A stretch of 9,164 nucleotides of DNA, taken from NCBI GenBank assembly GCA_021775715.1, contig JAJFHI010000160.1, positions 1 to 9,164 of the forward strand, given 5' to 3'. Made by a program: the position numbers and the translations under genes. The notes under the pieces were generated by a model. It was not told where the DNA came from. It ran no database searches and saw only the letters and a program-made list of their open reading frames with translations. Origin of the DNA: Hyphomicrobiaceae bacterium. Its GTDB lineage: Bacteria; Pseudomonadota; Alphaproteobacteria; Rhizobiales; Hyphomicrobiaceae. Numbering within the stretch: the stretch's first letter is position 1; the number at the start of each line of letters is the position of its first letter. This document shows, piece after piece, positions 1 to 6,149 of this stretch.

Positions 1-1
1 C

Positions 2-277
2 ATTCGCCAAAAGCTGCTGGGTCCAAAGCATCCGAGCCTCGCTATCACGATGAACAACATCGCCCTGCTTTACGCCCGCCAGCGCAAATATGAAAAAGCG
101 ATGCCATTGCAGATCGAAGTCTTGGAGATCTTCGAAGCATCTCTGGGTCCAAAACACAAGAACGTTGCGACGGCCCTGGAAAACCTCGCCGCCACGTATC
201 GTGCAACGGGCAAAAAGAAATTGGCACAAGAGCTATTAATTCGCGCTGAGCGGATAACCAAGGCGAACCCGGAATAG
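2..277 (+). CDS. C-terminal end of a tetratricopeptide (kinesin-light-chain-type TPR) protein, 5'-truncated
   Basis: The reading frame is open from the left edge to the TAG at 275-277, so only the last ~91 residues are visible. Two ~42-residue repeats can be read: one ends in LLGPKHPSLAITMNNIALLY, the next in SLGPKHKNVATALENLAATY. The LGxxHxxxAxxxxNLAxxY pattern is the signature of kinesin-light-chain-type TPRs (TPR_10/TPR_12 families). The tail (KKLAQELLIRAERI) is the capping helix. The internal ATG at 50 falls inside a repeat and is not the true start. Such proteins are protein-interaction scaffolds, and N-terminal effector or signalling domains are common, but any such domain lies outside the window, so no specific role can be given. 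Family assignment is firm; function is unknown. Confidence 0.85.
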   Translation: MRQKLLGPKHPSLAITMNNIALLYARQRKYEKAMPLQIEVLEIFEASLGPKHKNVATALENLAATYRATGKKKLAQELLIRAERITKANPE

Positions 278-286
278 GTGGTTTGA

Positions 287-317
287 ACGCTCTCCGGCGC
301 TCCGATCGATAGAGCGT
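287..317 (+). terminator. Weak hairpin after the TPR gene
   Basis: ACGCTCT (287-293) and AGAGCGT (311-317) form a perfect 7-bp inverted repeat around a 17-nt loop, starting 10 nt after the TPR stop codon. No T-tract follows, so this is at best a weak or factor-assisted terminator or a 3'-end stabilising stem. Assigned from position and symmetry only. Confidence 0.25.
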
Positions 318-394
318 AGCGAGATCGTGAACCGGTAGTGTCACTCAGACCTTCGCTCACATGATCGCAAAGGGTTATTTGTGCTCACGCTATT

Positions 395-682
395 CTGCCC
401 TGCGGGCAGGCTCCGAATGGACCGGGAATGATTCAGATAATCGCTAGTCGCTCGCATCATCGCACCCGGGTGCCACGCGGTGAGATTGAGCAAGGGGAAA
501 CAGCCGTCGTGCCATACGGCAACATCTCGCCGTATTAACTCGCAGGTCGCAGGCGTCCGTGCCTGTGCGTTCCGGACAAACGGAGCAAGGAAAACGTTAA
601 TGCCAGAGGCCGAGGCCACAACCGTGGCCCGGCGCGAGCGCCGCCCCGCCGGAGGCCCGAGCGACCGCGAGGAATAGCCTCG
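395..682. other. Cluster of inverted repeats; possible structured RNA or dispersed intergenic element
   Basis: At least eight local stems can be read. They are CTGCCC/GGGCAG (395-400/404-409), the 12-bp palindrome GCACCCGGGTGC (462-473), ATACGGC/GCCGTAT (514-520/529-535), CGCAGGC/GCCTGTG (548-554/561-567, one G-U), GTTCCG/CGGAGC (569-574/581-586, one G-U), GGCCAC/GTGGCC (614-619/624-629), GGCG/CGCC (631-634/639-642) and CGAGG/CCTCG (668-672/678-682). Six of them fall almost back to back between 514 and 682. This density is more than a GC-rich spacer usually gives, and suggests a non-coding RNA or a multi-stem repeat element. The strand cannot be decided, and no known RNA family (tRNA, tmRNA, RNase P, SRP, 6S) was recognised. 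Confidence 0.4.
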
Positions 683-761
683 AGGCAAAACAAACTCCGC
701 CAACCGCACCCGGCGAATTCTCAAGGAATCGCCACCCTCCAATTCGCAGAACCTCACTTGG

Positions 762-782
762 ATTCCCGGTCAAGCCGGGAAT
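762..782. repeat. REP-like inverted repeat downstream of gyrA
   Basis: ATTCCCGG (762-769) and CCGGGAAT (775-782) form a perfect 8-bp stem with a 5-nt loop (TCAAG). This core, flanked by GGATTCCC...GGGAATGAC, matches the general form of short dispersed hairpins common between genes in alphaproteobacteria. It begins 33 bp past the gyrA stop and may also serve as the gyrA 3' end (attenuation of transcription or protection of the mRNA), though no T-run follows on the minus strand. Copy number in the genome cannot be seen here. Confidence 0.55.
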
Positions 783-814
783 GACGTCTGTCGGTGGATA
801 GCTCCAGTGCCGAC

Positions 815-3694
815 CTAGCCTTCGTCGCTTGGTGTCTCATCTGACGAAGACCCATCATCCGGTGCCTCGACACCAGCAACATCTCCAACCGGCCCATCGC
901 CGCCTCCGGCTGATGACGTGACAGCATCCGTCGTGTCGTCCTCGCCCTCATCAGCGTCACTGCCGTCATCCGGAATACGTTCAACCGACACAACAAGCTC
1001 GTCCACACCGGTCTTGAAGATGCGCACGCCTTGCGTGTTACGTCCGGCAATACGAACATCGTGGACCGGACAGCGGATCAACTGACCACCGTCCGTTACC
1101 AACATGATCTGGTCGCTGTTATCGATTGGGAACGACGCGCCAAGACGTCCATTACGATCGTTGACAACCATCGCAACGAGGCCTTTACCGCCGCGGCCCG
1201 TGACGCGATATTCATATGATGATGAGCGTTTGCCGTAGCCCTTGTCGGAAACAGTCAAAACGAACTGCTCGCGTTCGGCAAGCTCGGCGATGCGTTCAGG
1301 CATCAGTTGAGCGTCGCCGCCCTCACCCGCTTCATCAACCTCAACCTCAACGTCAATCGCCGCTACGTCTTCTTCGCCCTCGGAGACAGCTCCCTGTGCA
1401 CGGCGTTGCGCTGTTGCGTATTTGAGATAGGCCACGCGTTCTGCTGGCGTTGCTTCGACACCATTGAGGATGGCCATCGAGATCACCTTGTCGTCGCCAT
1501 CAAGACGAATACCGCGCACACCAGTTGAATCGCGCCCCTTAAAGACGCGCACGTCTGTTGCCTGGAAGCGGATGCACTGTCCTCGTGCTGTCGTCAGCAA
1601 CACGTTGTCTTCTGGCGTCGACACCGCAACACCGACGATACGGTCACCCTCGTCGAGCTTCATCGCGATCTTGCCGTTGCGGTTGATGCTCTCAAAGTCT
1701 TCCAAGGAGTTGCGGCGCACGTTGCCCGACTGGGTCGCGAACATCAGTTCCAGGTCGCTCCACGTCTCGCTATCTTCAGGCAATGGCAGGATCGACGTAA
1801 TCCATTCATCCTGCGCCAAAGGCAGCAGGTTAATAAGTGCCTTGCCTATCGACTGCGGTGTACCTACCGGCAGACGCCAGACCTTCATACGGTAGACCAT
1901 ACCGCGCGAGGAGAAGAACAGCACTGGCGCGTGTGTCGAAGTGACAAAGATCTGCGTTACAAAATCTTCTTCTTTGGTCGAGACACCGGAACGGCCTTTG
2001 CCACCGCGGCGCTGCGCCCGATACGTCACGAGCGGTACGCGCTTGATATAACCCTTGTGCGAAACCGTCACGACGACGTCTTCGCGTTGAATCAGGTCTT
2101 CATCGTCGACGTCGCCATCCATCTCGATGATTTCGGTGCGACGTGGCACGGCAAAGCCATCGCGAATTTCCGCCAACTCAACTTTGATGATGTCAACGAT
2201 GCGCTGGCGCGAGGAAAGAATGGCCAGAAACTTTTTGATCTCTTCGCCAAGCTTGCGCAGCTCGTCACCAATTTCATCACGTCCCAGCGCCGTCAGGCGT
2301 TGAAGCCTGAGATCGAGGATCGCACGGGCCTGTTCTTCAGACAGCTTATATGTGCCATCGGCCTGCACGGTGTGGCGCGGGTCAGCAATCAACTCGACCA
2401 GAGGTGCAATATCCTTCGCCGGCCAATCGCGCTCCATCAACCCTTCGCGGGCAATCTGCGGTGATGCGGCAGAGCGGATGAGTTTGATGACTTCGTCGAT
2501 GTTGGCGACAGCAATTGCAAGACCAACCAACACATGCGCACGGTCACGCGCTTTGGCGAGCAAATGCTTTGTCCGTCGCGTCACGACTTCCTGGCGGAAC
2601 GCCGTGAAAGCAGTAATCATGTCGCGCAGGTTAAGCTGCTCGGGCCGCCCGCCATTGATCGCCAGCATGTTGGCGCCAAACGACGTTTGCAGGTCCGAAA
2701 AACGCCAGAGCTGGTTCAGCACGACATCGGCGACGGCATCCCGTTTCAACATTATGACAACACGCATGCCATCGCGGTTGCTCTCATCCCAGATATCAGC
2801 AATGCCATCGATGCGCTTGTCGCGCACGAGGTCAGCGATCTTTATGATCAGGTTCTTCTTGTTCACTTGGTAAGGAATGGCCGTAACAACCAACGCCTGG
2901 CGGTCTTTGCGGACTTCCTGAACGTCGACTCGCGAGCGCATAATGATCGAACCGCGGCCCTCGAAGTAGGCTTTGCGGATGCCGCCGCGACCGAGGATAT
3001 ACGCGCCCGTCGGAAAGTCAGGCCCCGTTACGATCTCGCACAACTCTTCGATGGTAATTTCGGGGTTGTCTAGATGTGCCAGGCAAGCGTTGATGACTTC
3101 GCCAAGGTTGTGCGGCGGGATGTTCGTCGCCATCCCGACAGCAATACCACCAGCACCGTTGACCAGCAGGTTTGGATACTTGGCCGGCAGCACGACCGGT
3201 TCGGTCTCTTTGTCGTCGTAGTTTGGTTGATAGTCGACGGTCGACCTGTCGAGATCGTCGAGCAGGTATTGCGACACCTTCTCCAAACGGCACTCGGTAT
3301 AGCGCATCGCGGCCGGTGGATCGCCGTCAACTGAGCCGAAGTTGCCCTGCCCCTCGATCAGCGGCAGGCTCATTGAGAAATCCTGCGCCAGACGCACCAA
3401 CGCATCATAGATCGCACCGTCACCGTGCGGGTGATAGTTACCCATCACTTCGCCAACGACTTTCGCGCACTTGCGGTAGCTTTTGTTGTGCTCGAGGCCC
3501 ATGCGATGCATGCCGTAAAGAATGCGGCGGTGCACAGGCTTCAAACCATCGCGGATATCTGGAAGCGCGCGCGAGACGATCACGCTCATCGCGTACTCAA
3601 GGTACGAACGCTTCATTTCATCAGTGATGGAAACCGGACGCACCTCACCCGATCCCTTGCCGCCTGGCGGCGTACCGGCACTATTATCTGCCAC
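815..3694 (-). CDS. gyrA: DNA gyrase subunit A (type IIA topoisomerase, EC 5.6.2.2)
   Basis: Breakage-reunion subunit of the cytoplasmic A2B2 gyrase, which introduces negative supercoils using ATP hydrolysed by GyrB. The 959-residue product has the whole family layout. The winged-helix/tower domain begins at about residue 21, the catalytic tyrosine is Tyr132 in AAMRYTECRL, and the coiled-coil/tower region spans about 360-500. The C-terminal beta-pinwheel starts near 535 with the GyrA-box QRRGGKG at 561-567, which separates gyrase from ParC. The pinwheel holds a ~55-residue acidic insert (about 745-800), and the protein ends in an Asp/Glu/Gly/Ser-rich tail (909-959). It is longer than E. coli GyrA (875 aa), mostly because of these acidic parts. 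The quinolone-contact site reads HPHGDGAIYDA: Gly93 stands where E. coli has Ser83, and Asp97 matches Asp87. The start is GTG (3692-3694), with no strong Shine-Dalgarno. It is transcribed alone and has an opposite-strand neighbour on each side. Confidence 0.98.
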   Translation of the reverse strand: MADNSAGTPPGGKGSGEVRPVSITDEMKRSYLEYAMSVIVSRALPDIRDGLKPVHRRILYGMHRMGLEHNKSYRKCAKVVGEVMGNYHPHGDGAIYDALVRLAQDFSMSLPLIEGQGNFGSVDGDPPAAMRYTECRLEKVSQYLLDDLDRSTVDYQPNYDDKETEPVVLPAKYPNLLVNGAGGIAVGMATNIPPHNLGEVINACLAHLDNPEITIEELCEIVTGPDFPTGAYILGRGGIRKAYFEGRGSIIMRSRVDVQEVRKDRQALVVTAIPYQVNKKNLIIKIADLVRDKRIDGIADIWDESNRDGMRVVIMLKRDAVADVVLNQLWRFSDLQTSFGANMLAINGGRPEQLNLRDMITAFTAFRQEVVTRRTKHLLAKARDRAHVLVGLAIAVANIDEVIKLIRSAASPQIAREGLMERDWPAKDIAPLVELIADPRHTVQADGTYKLSEEQARAILDLRLQRLTALGRDEIGDELRKLGEEIKKFLAILSSRQRIVDIIKVELAEIRDGFAVPRRTEIIEMDGDVDDEDLIQREDVVVTVSHKGYIKRVPLVTYRAQRRGGKGRSGVSTKEEDFVTQIFVTSTHAPVLFFSSRGMVYRMKVWRLPVGTPQSIGKALINLLPLAQDEWITSILPLPEDSETWSDLELMFATQSGNVRRNSLEDFESINRNGKIAMKLDEGDRIVGVAVSTPEDNVLLTTARGQCIRFQATDVRVFKGRDSTGVRGIRLDGDDKVISMAILNGVEATPAERVAYLKYATAQRRAQGAVSEGEEDVAAIDVEVEVDEAGEGGDAQLMPERIAELAEREQFVLTVSDKGYGKRSSSYEYRVTGRGGKGLVAMVVNDRNGRLGASFPIDNSDQIMLVTDGGQLIRCPVHDVRIAGRNTQGVRIFKTGVDELVVSVERIPDDGSDADEGEDDTTDAVTSSAGGGDGPVGDVAGVEAPDDGSSSDETPSDEG

Positions 3695-3786
3695 GCGATT
3701 TCGTCCGATCTTTTGCGCTCAATCCCGGCCGGTCCCGGATAGGGACGAACGGTTGGGGAGGGGCGATTCTTTGTCTAATTGGCCGG

Positions 3787-3815
3787 AAGTTAGCGAGGCT
3801 GAGCCTGAACTGCAA
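3787..3815 (-). promoter_or_regulatory. Candidate sigma-70-type promoter for gyrA
   Basis: On the minus strand TTGCAG (3815-3810) is followed by a 17-bp spacer and TAACTT (3792-3787). Transcription would begin about 85 nt upstream of the GTG start. The spacing is ideal and the -35 is good, but the -10 is only a partial match. Prediction by eye. Confidence 0.3.
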
Positions 3816-3923
3816 TGGACGGCGTTCGCCCGCACCCTTCAATCTGCCATTGTCCCCATGTTTATTGGGTTTTTGTGGCATCAAAACGTGTCGCTTTGCC
3901 CCACGGACAAGCCTCCAGTGGAC

Positions 3924-3951
3924 TTGCTCCTGTCACAGAGTCTCGCTACAT
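3924..3951 (+). promoter_or_regulatory. Candidate promoter for the PRC-barrel gene
   Basis: TTGCTC (3924-3929), a 16-bp spacer and CTACAT (3946-3951) give a plausible but imperfect sigma-70-type pair about 80 nt upstream of the ATG. I looked for a general-stress (EcfG-type GGAAC...CGTT) promoter and did not find one. Confidence 0.25.
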
Positions 3952-3962
3952 CGCGGTTAAGT

Positions 3963-3983
3963 CGGCCAGCGGTGTGCTGGCTG
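3963..3983 (+). other. Hairpin in the 5' leader of the PRC-barrel gene
   Basis: CGGCCAGC (3963-3970) and GCTGGCTG (3976-3983) pair over 8 positions (one G-U) around a 5-nt loop GGTGT, ending about 35 nt before the ribosome binding site. It could stabilise the transcript. There is no sign that it blocks the Shine-Dalgarno. Confidence 0.3.
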
Positions 3984-4031
3984 CAGTTTGTCTGGCACTC
4001 GAAATTGTGCCGTCTGTGAAGGAAAAATCTT

Positions 4032-4640
4032 ATGAAGAATCTCGCTTATAGTTTTGCGACCGCTGTCGCACTGGCTGTCGCCACACCGGCCATCGCCCAA
4101 GACACCTTCATCGCCGCACAAGGCGCCAACCAATACCTCGCGAAAGACGAATTAATCGGCGCGAAAATTTACGATGACGCTGGAAAAATCATTGGCGACA
4201 TCGAGGACGTCATCCTGAGCGATTACAACGTCGTTCAAGGTGTTATCATCGGCACAGGCGGTTTTCTTGGCATTGCTGAAAAGAAAATCGGCGTACAGCT
4301 GTCAGCGCTTAAAGACAAACAAGTCGATGGCAAAACAGTTGTCTCGCTGCCAGGTGTGACGAACGAAGTGCTGGAGGCAACGCCCGCTTTCAAACGCGGC
4401 AAGCCAAAAAAATCGCTCCTCGAACGGGCGGCTGAAAAGGCGAAAGAGCTGACCGACAAAACTACGGAAACCAGCAAAGACGCCTACGAGAAGGCGCAGC
4501 CGTCGATCGATAAGGCCAAGGAAGCGACTGCGAAAGCCTACGAGAAGGCCAAAGAAGCCGCTGGCTCTGCTTATGAAAAAGCCAAAGAAGCGGCCTCTCC
4601 TGAGACAACGCCAGCTGAAGAGCCAGCACCTGCTCAATAA
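4032..4640 (+). CDS. Secreted PRC-barrel domain protein with C-terminal LEA-like 11-residue repeats
   Basis: The 202-residue product begins with a clear signal peptide: Lys2, a hydrophobic core, and Ala-Ile-Ala at 20-22 before Gln23, so it is probably periplasmic. Residues ~34-112 form a PRC-barrel (LIGAKIYDDAGKIIGDIEDV, then VVQGVIIGTGGFLGI and KKIGVQLSAL), a small beta-barrel known from photosynthetic reaction centre H subunits and from RimM, and common in alphaproteobacterial envelope or stress proteins. From ~127 the chain becomes charged helix. It includes consecutive 11-residue units KAKEATAKAYE (161-171), then KAKEAAGSAYE (172-182) and a decaying third (183-193), with a related AYEKAQ at 151-156. 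The chain ends in a Pro/Glu/Ala tail. The repeats resemble group 3 LEA proteins or apolipoprotein-like amphipathic helices. GAAGGA at 4018-4023 is a good Shine-Dalgarno, 8 nt before the ATG. It is probably monocistronic, given the strong terminator behind it. The exact role is unknown; envelope stress or desiccation protection is only an inference. Confidence 0.9.
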   Translation: MKNLAYSFATAVALAVATPAIAQDTFIAAQGANQYLAKDELIGAKIYDDAGKIIGDIEDVILSDYNVVQGVIIGTGGFLGIAEKKIGVQLSALKDKQVDGKTVVSLPGVTNEVLEATPAFKRGKPKKSLLERAAEKAKELTDKTTETSKDAYEKAQPSIDKAKEATAKAYEKAKEAAGSAYEKAKEAASPETTPAEEPAPAQ

Positions 4641-4671
4641 GGCGAACCCGCCAAACTTTTTCAGAACACAC

Positions 4672-4707
4672 AAAAAGCCCTGCAGGCAATTGCCTGCAGG
4701 GCTTTTT
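4672..4707 (+). terminator. Strong intrinsic terminator (36-bp perfect palindrome)
   Basis: Positions 4672-4707 are a perfect inverted repeat centred between 4689 and 4690: an A5 tract, a GCCCTGCAGGCA arm, its exact complement, then a T5 tract. The GC-rich stem with flanking A and T runs is a textbook rho-independent terminator and would also work on the minus strand. It lies 32 nt after the PRC-barrel stop, separating that gene's transcript from the transporter gene downstream. Confidence 0.95.
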
Positions 4708-4711
4708 ACTT

Positions 4712-4739
4712 TTGCAGCAGCCGGGTTATCTTGTATGCA
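4712..4739 (+). promoter_or_regulatory. Candidate promoter for the cation transporter gene
   Basis: TTGCAG (4712-4717), 16 bp, then TATGCA (4734-4739), directly behind the terminator and ~73 nt before the TTG start. Since the terminator should stop upstream transcription, a promoter is expected in 4708-4798, and this is the best pair I see. Confidence 0.35.
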
Positions 4740-4812
4740 ACAGATTCTTTGAGCCCCCCACGCCGCGACCAAACGCGTATCGGTGGCACATCACATATAA
4801 GGAGCCGGACCG

Positions 4813-6024
4813 TTGGCAGCAGGTGGATCGAAAACAATTGTTTTGTTTGCCCTGGGTGCAAACTTCGGCATCGCTGTTGCCAAGTTTGCAGCAGCAGCCG
4901 TGACCGGCTCGTCGGCGATGTTATCGGAGGGTGTTCACTCGCTCGTCGACACCGCCAACCAAGGGCTCATCCTTCTCGGGCTTAGCCGCGCCAACCGGCC
5001 GGCAGACGCCAAGCATCCGTTCGGCTACTCCAAAGAACTTTACTTCTGGTGCTTTGTCGTCGCCGTGGTTTTATTCGCACTTGGTGCCGGAGTGTCAATT
5101 TATGAGGGCATCAATAAGGTCCGGCACCCTCACGCCATGAGCGACGCCACAATCAACTACATTGTCCTGGGTGTCGCTTTTCTTCTTGAAGGCTTTTCGA
5201 CATTCAAGGCCTTGCAGGAATTTAACCGCCGCTACCCGAACCTGCCACCGTTGCGTGCTATCAGACGATCAAAGGACCCCGCCCTCTTTGCTGTCGTGCT
5301 TGAAGACATCGCCGCCTGCACAGGTTTGATCATCGCCTTTATCGGCGTCTTCATCGCTGATCAATTTGGGATCTTGCAGGCCGACGGTGTCGCCTCGATC
5401 GCCATCGGTGTTATCCTCGCCAAGACAGCCATTCTGATGAGCATTGAAATCAAAGCCCTGATCATCGGGGAGGCAGCGACATTAGATGTGCAGTCCGGTC
5501 TAGCCGCCATCATCGCTGCAGAGACCGGCCCACAAGGCTCGGTCAAGGCAATCAACGAAATTCGCACCATGCACCTTGGCCCGGAAGATCTTCTGGTGGC
5601 GGCCAGTGTCGACTTCAAGGATGGCGAGACATCACAAGCTGTCGAAGCGGTGACAGCGCGTCTCGAACGCGAAATCAAGACGGCTTATCCAGAGGTCCGG
5701 CGCTTATTTTTGGAAGTCCAATCTGTTGAGGCGCATCGAGCGGCCATTGCCGCCGAAGTGGCAGAACACGGAAGTGCAGTTGCCACCAGTGTCTCGGTAT
5801 CCGATAGCGCCGCCGGAGTTGCTGTCGATGCGTCTGCTGGCGTCAGCGTGTTTGAAAAAACTAAGTCCCCGGCCTCTTCAGCGACGGTGGCTCCCACGCA
5901 CACGACATCGCCGAAACAGGCCGGGGCAGCAGGCACACAGCCTAGACCTAACATCCAGGCGCGGCCAATGAGCCGAAAGAACCGAAAACGTGCCCGTAAA
6001 GCGAAATCCAATCCACCGGCATGA
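4813..6024 (+). CDS. Cation diffusion facilitator (CDF) family divalent metal transporter, SLC30A9-like subtype
   Basis: Inner-membrane antiporter of the CDF family, which expels divalent metals such as Zn2+ or Fe2+ in exchange for protons. Of the 403 residues, 1-215 hold six predicted membrane helices (about 8-30, 36-57, 79-98, 113-134, 158-182, 191-211) and ~216-306 the cytoplasmic ferredoxin-like domain. TM2 carries the metal-site motif SEGVHSLVDT (Glu39, His42, Asp46), followed by HPFGY at 69-72. TM5 has LEDIAAC (Glu164, Asp165) rather than the HxxxD of YiiP, and TM6 opens with ADGVASIAIG. This pattern, and the long loop PLRAIRRSKDP, point to the SLC30A9/MMT1-like branch, so metal specificity is uncertain. 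Residues ~307-403 are an unusual Ala/Ser/Val/Thr/Pro tail ending in a basic run (SRKNRKRARKAK). The start is TTG, supported by AAGGAG at 4799-4804 with 8-nt spacing; no ATG fits better. It is convergent with the SGNH gene. Confidence 0.92.
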   Translation: MAAGGSKTIVLFALGANFGIAVAKFAAAAVTGSSAMLSEGVHSLVDTANQGLILLGLSRANRPADAKHPFGYSKELYFWCFVVAVVLFALGAGVSIYEGINKVRHPHAMSDATINYIVLGVAFLLEGFSTFKALQEFNRRYPNLPPLRAIRRSKDPALFAVVLEDIAACTGLIIAFIGVFIADQFGILQADGVASIAIGVILAKTAILMSIEIKALIIGEAATLDVQSGLAAIIAAETGPQGSVKAINEIRTMHLGPEDLLVAASVDFKDGETSQAVEAVTARLEREIKTAYPEVRRLFLEVQSVEAHRAAIAAEVAEHGSAVATSVSVSDSAAGVAVDASAGVSVFEKTKSPASSATVAPTHTTSPKQAGAAGTQPRPNIQARPMSRKNRKRARKAKSNPPA

Positions 6025-6030
6025 TGCCGG
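6016..6030. repeat. Short inverted repeat across the transporter stop codon
   Basis: CCGGCAT (6016-6022) and ATGCCGG (6024-6030) flank a single G, and the TGA stop lies at 6022-6024. As RNA it can fold as CCGGC/GCCGG with a 5-nt loop. No T-tract follows. The remaining convergent spacer (6031-6149) has no clear terminator. Confidence 0.3.
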
Positions 6031-6149
6031 CCGTGTCGTACGGATGTTTCCCGCAATCACCAACCGACCAGAGTTAAAGGCCGTGTTGGCGATGTATCAG
6101 ACGCCATATTCGATCATTCCTTCAGCTCGTCTCACGGGTGACGGCACAA

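Larger units (their letters stand above)
278..814. other. Gene-poor intergenic region between the TPR gene and gyrA (convergent)
   Basis: This 537-bp stretch lies between the convergent TPR gene (+) and gyrA (-). Two overlapping open frames exist (480-677 on + and 341-757 on -). Both encode Arg/Ser/Pro/Ala-rich sequence with no recognisable fold and no clear ribosome binding site, so I do not call them genes. What it does contain is inverted repeats: a hairpin at 287-317, a dense cluster from 395 to 682, and a REP-like stem at 762-782. The cluster is annotated separately. Confidence 0.6.
3695..4031. other. Divergent intergenic region between gyrA and the PRC-barrel gene
   Basis: This 337-bp region separates the gyrA start (-) from the PRC-barrel start (+) and must hold both promoters. 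No protein-like frame is credible here; open frames crossing it are continuations of gyrA shadows. It contains a candidate gyrA promoter (3787-3815), a candidate plus-strand promoter (3924-3951), a small stem GTCCC/GGGAC (3732-3736/3742-3746) in the gyrA leader, and a stronger stem in the other leader (3963-3983). Confidence 0.6.

Noticed and set aside
480..677. 65-residue open frame on the plus strand
   Set aside because: Basic low-complexity product read through consecutive hairpins, with no family resemblance; better explained as structured non-coding DNA.
341..757. 138-residue open frame on the minus strand in the TPR/gyrA gap
   Set aside because: It covers the inverted-repeat cluster, is Arg/Ser-rich with no recognisable fold or convincing ribosome binding site, and an opposing frame is also open. 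This is most likely chance openness in GC-rich, palindromic DNA, though conservation analysis could overturn this.
3522..4019. 165-residue plus-strand frame overlapping the gyrA start
   Set aside because: Much of it is antisense to gyrA, and the remainder is Leu/Ser/Arg-rich without a family pattern, so it is a shadow frame.
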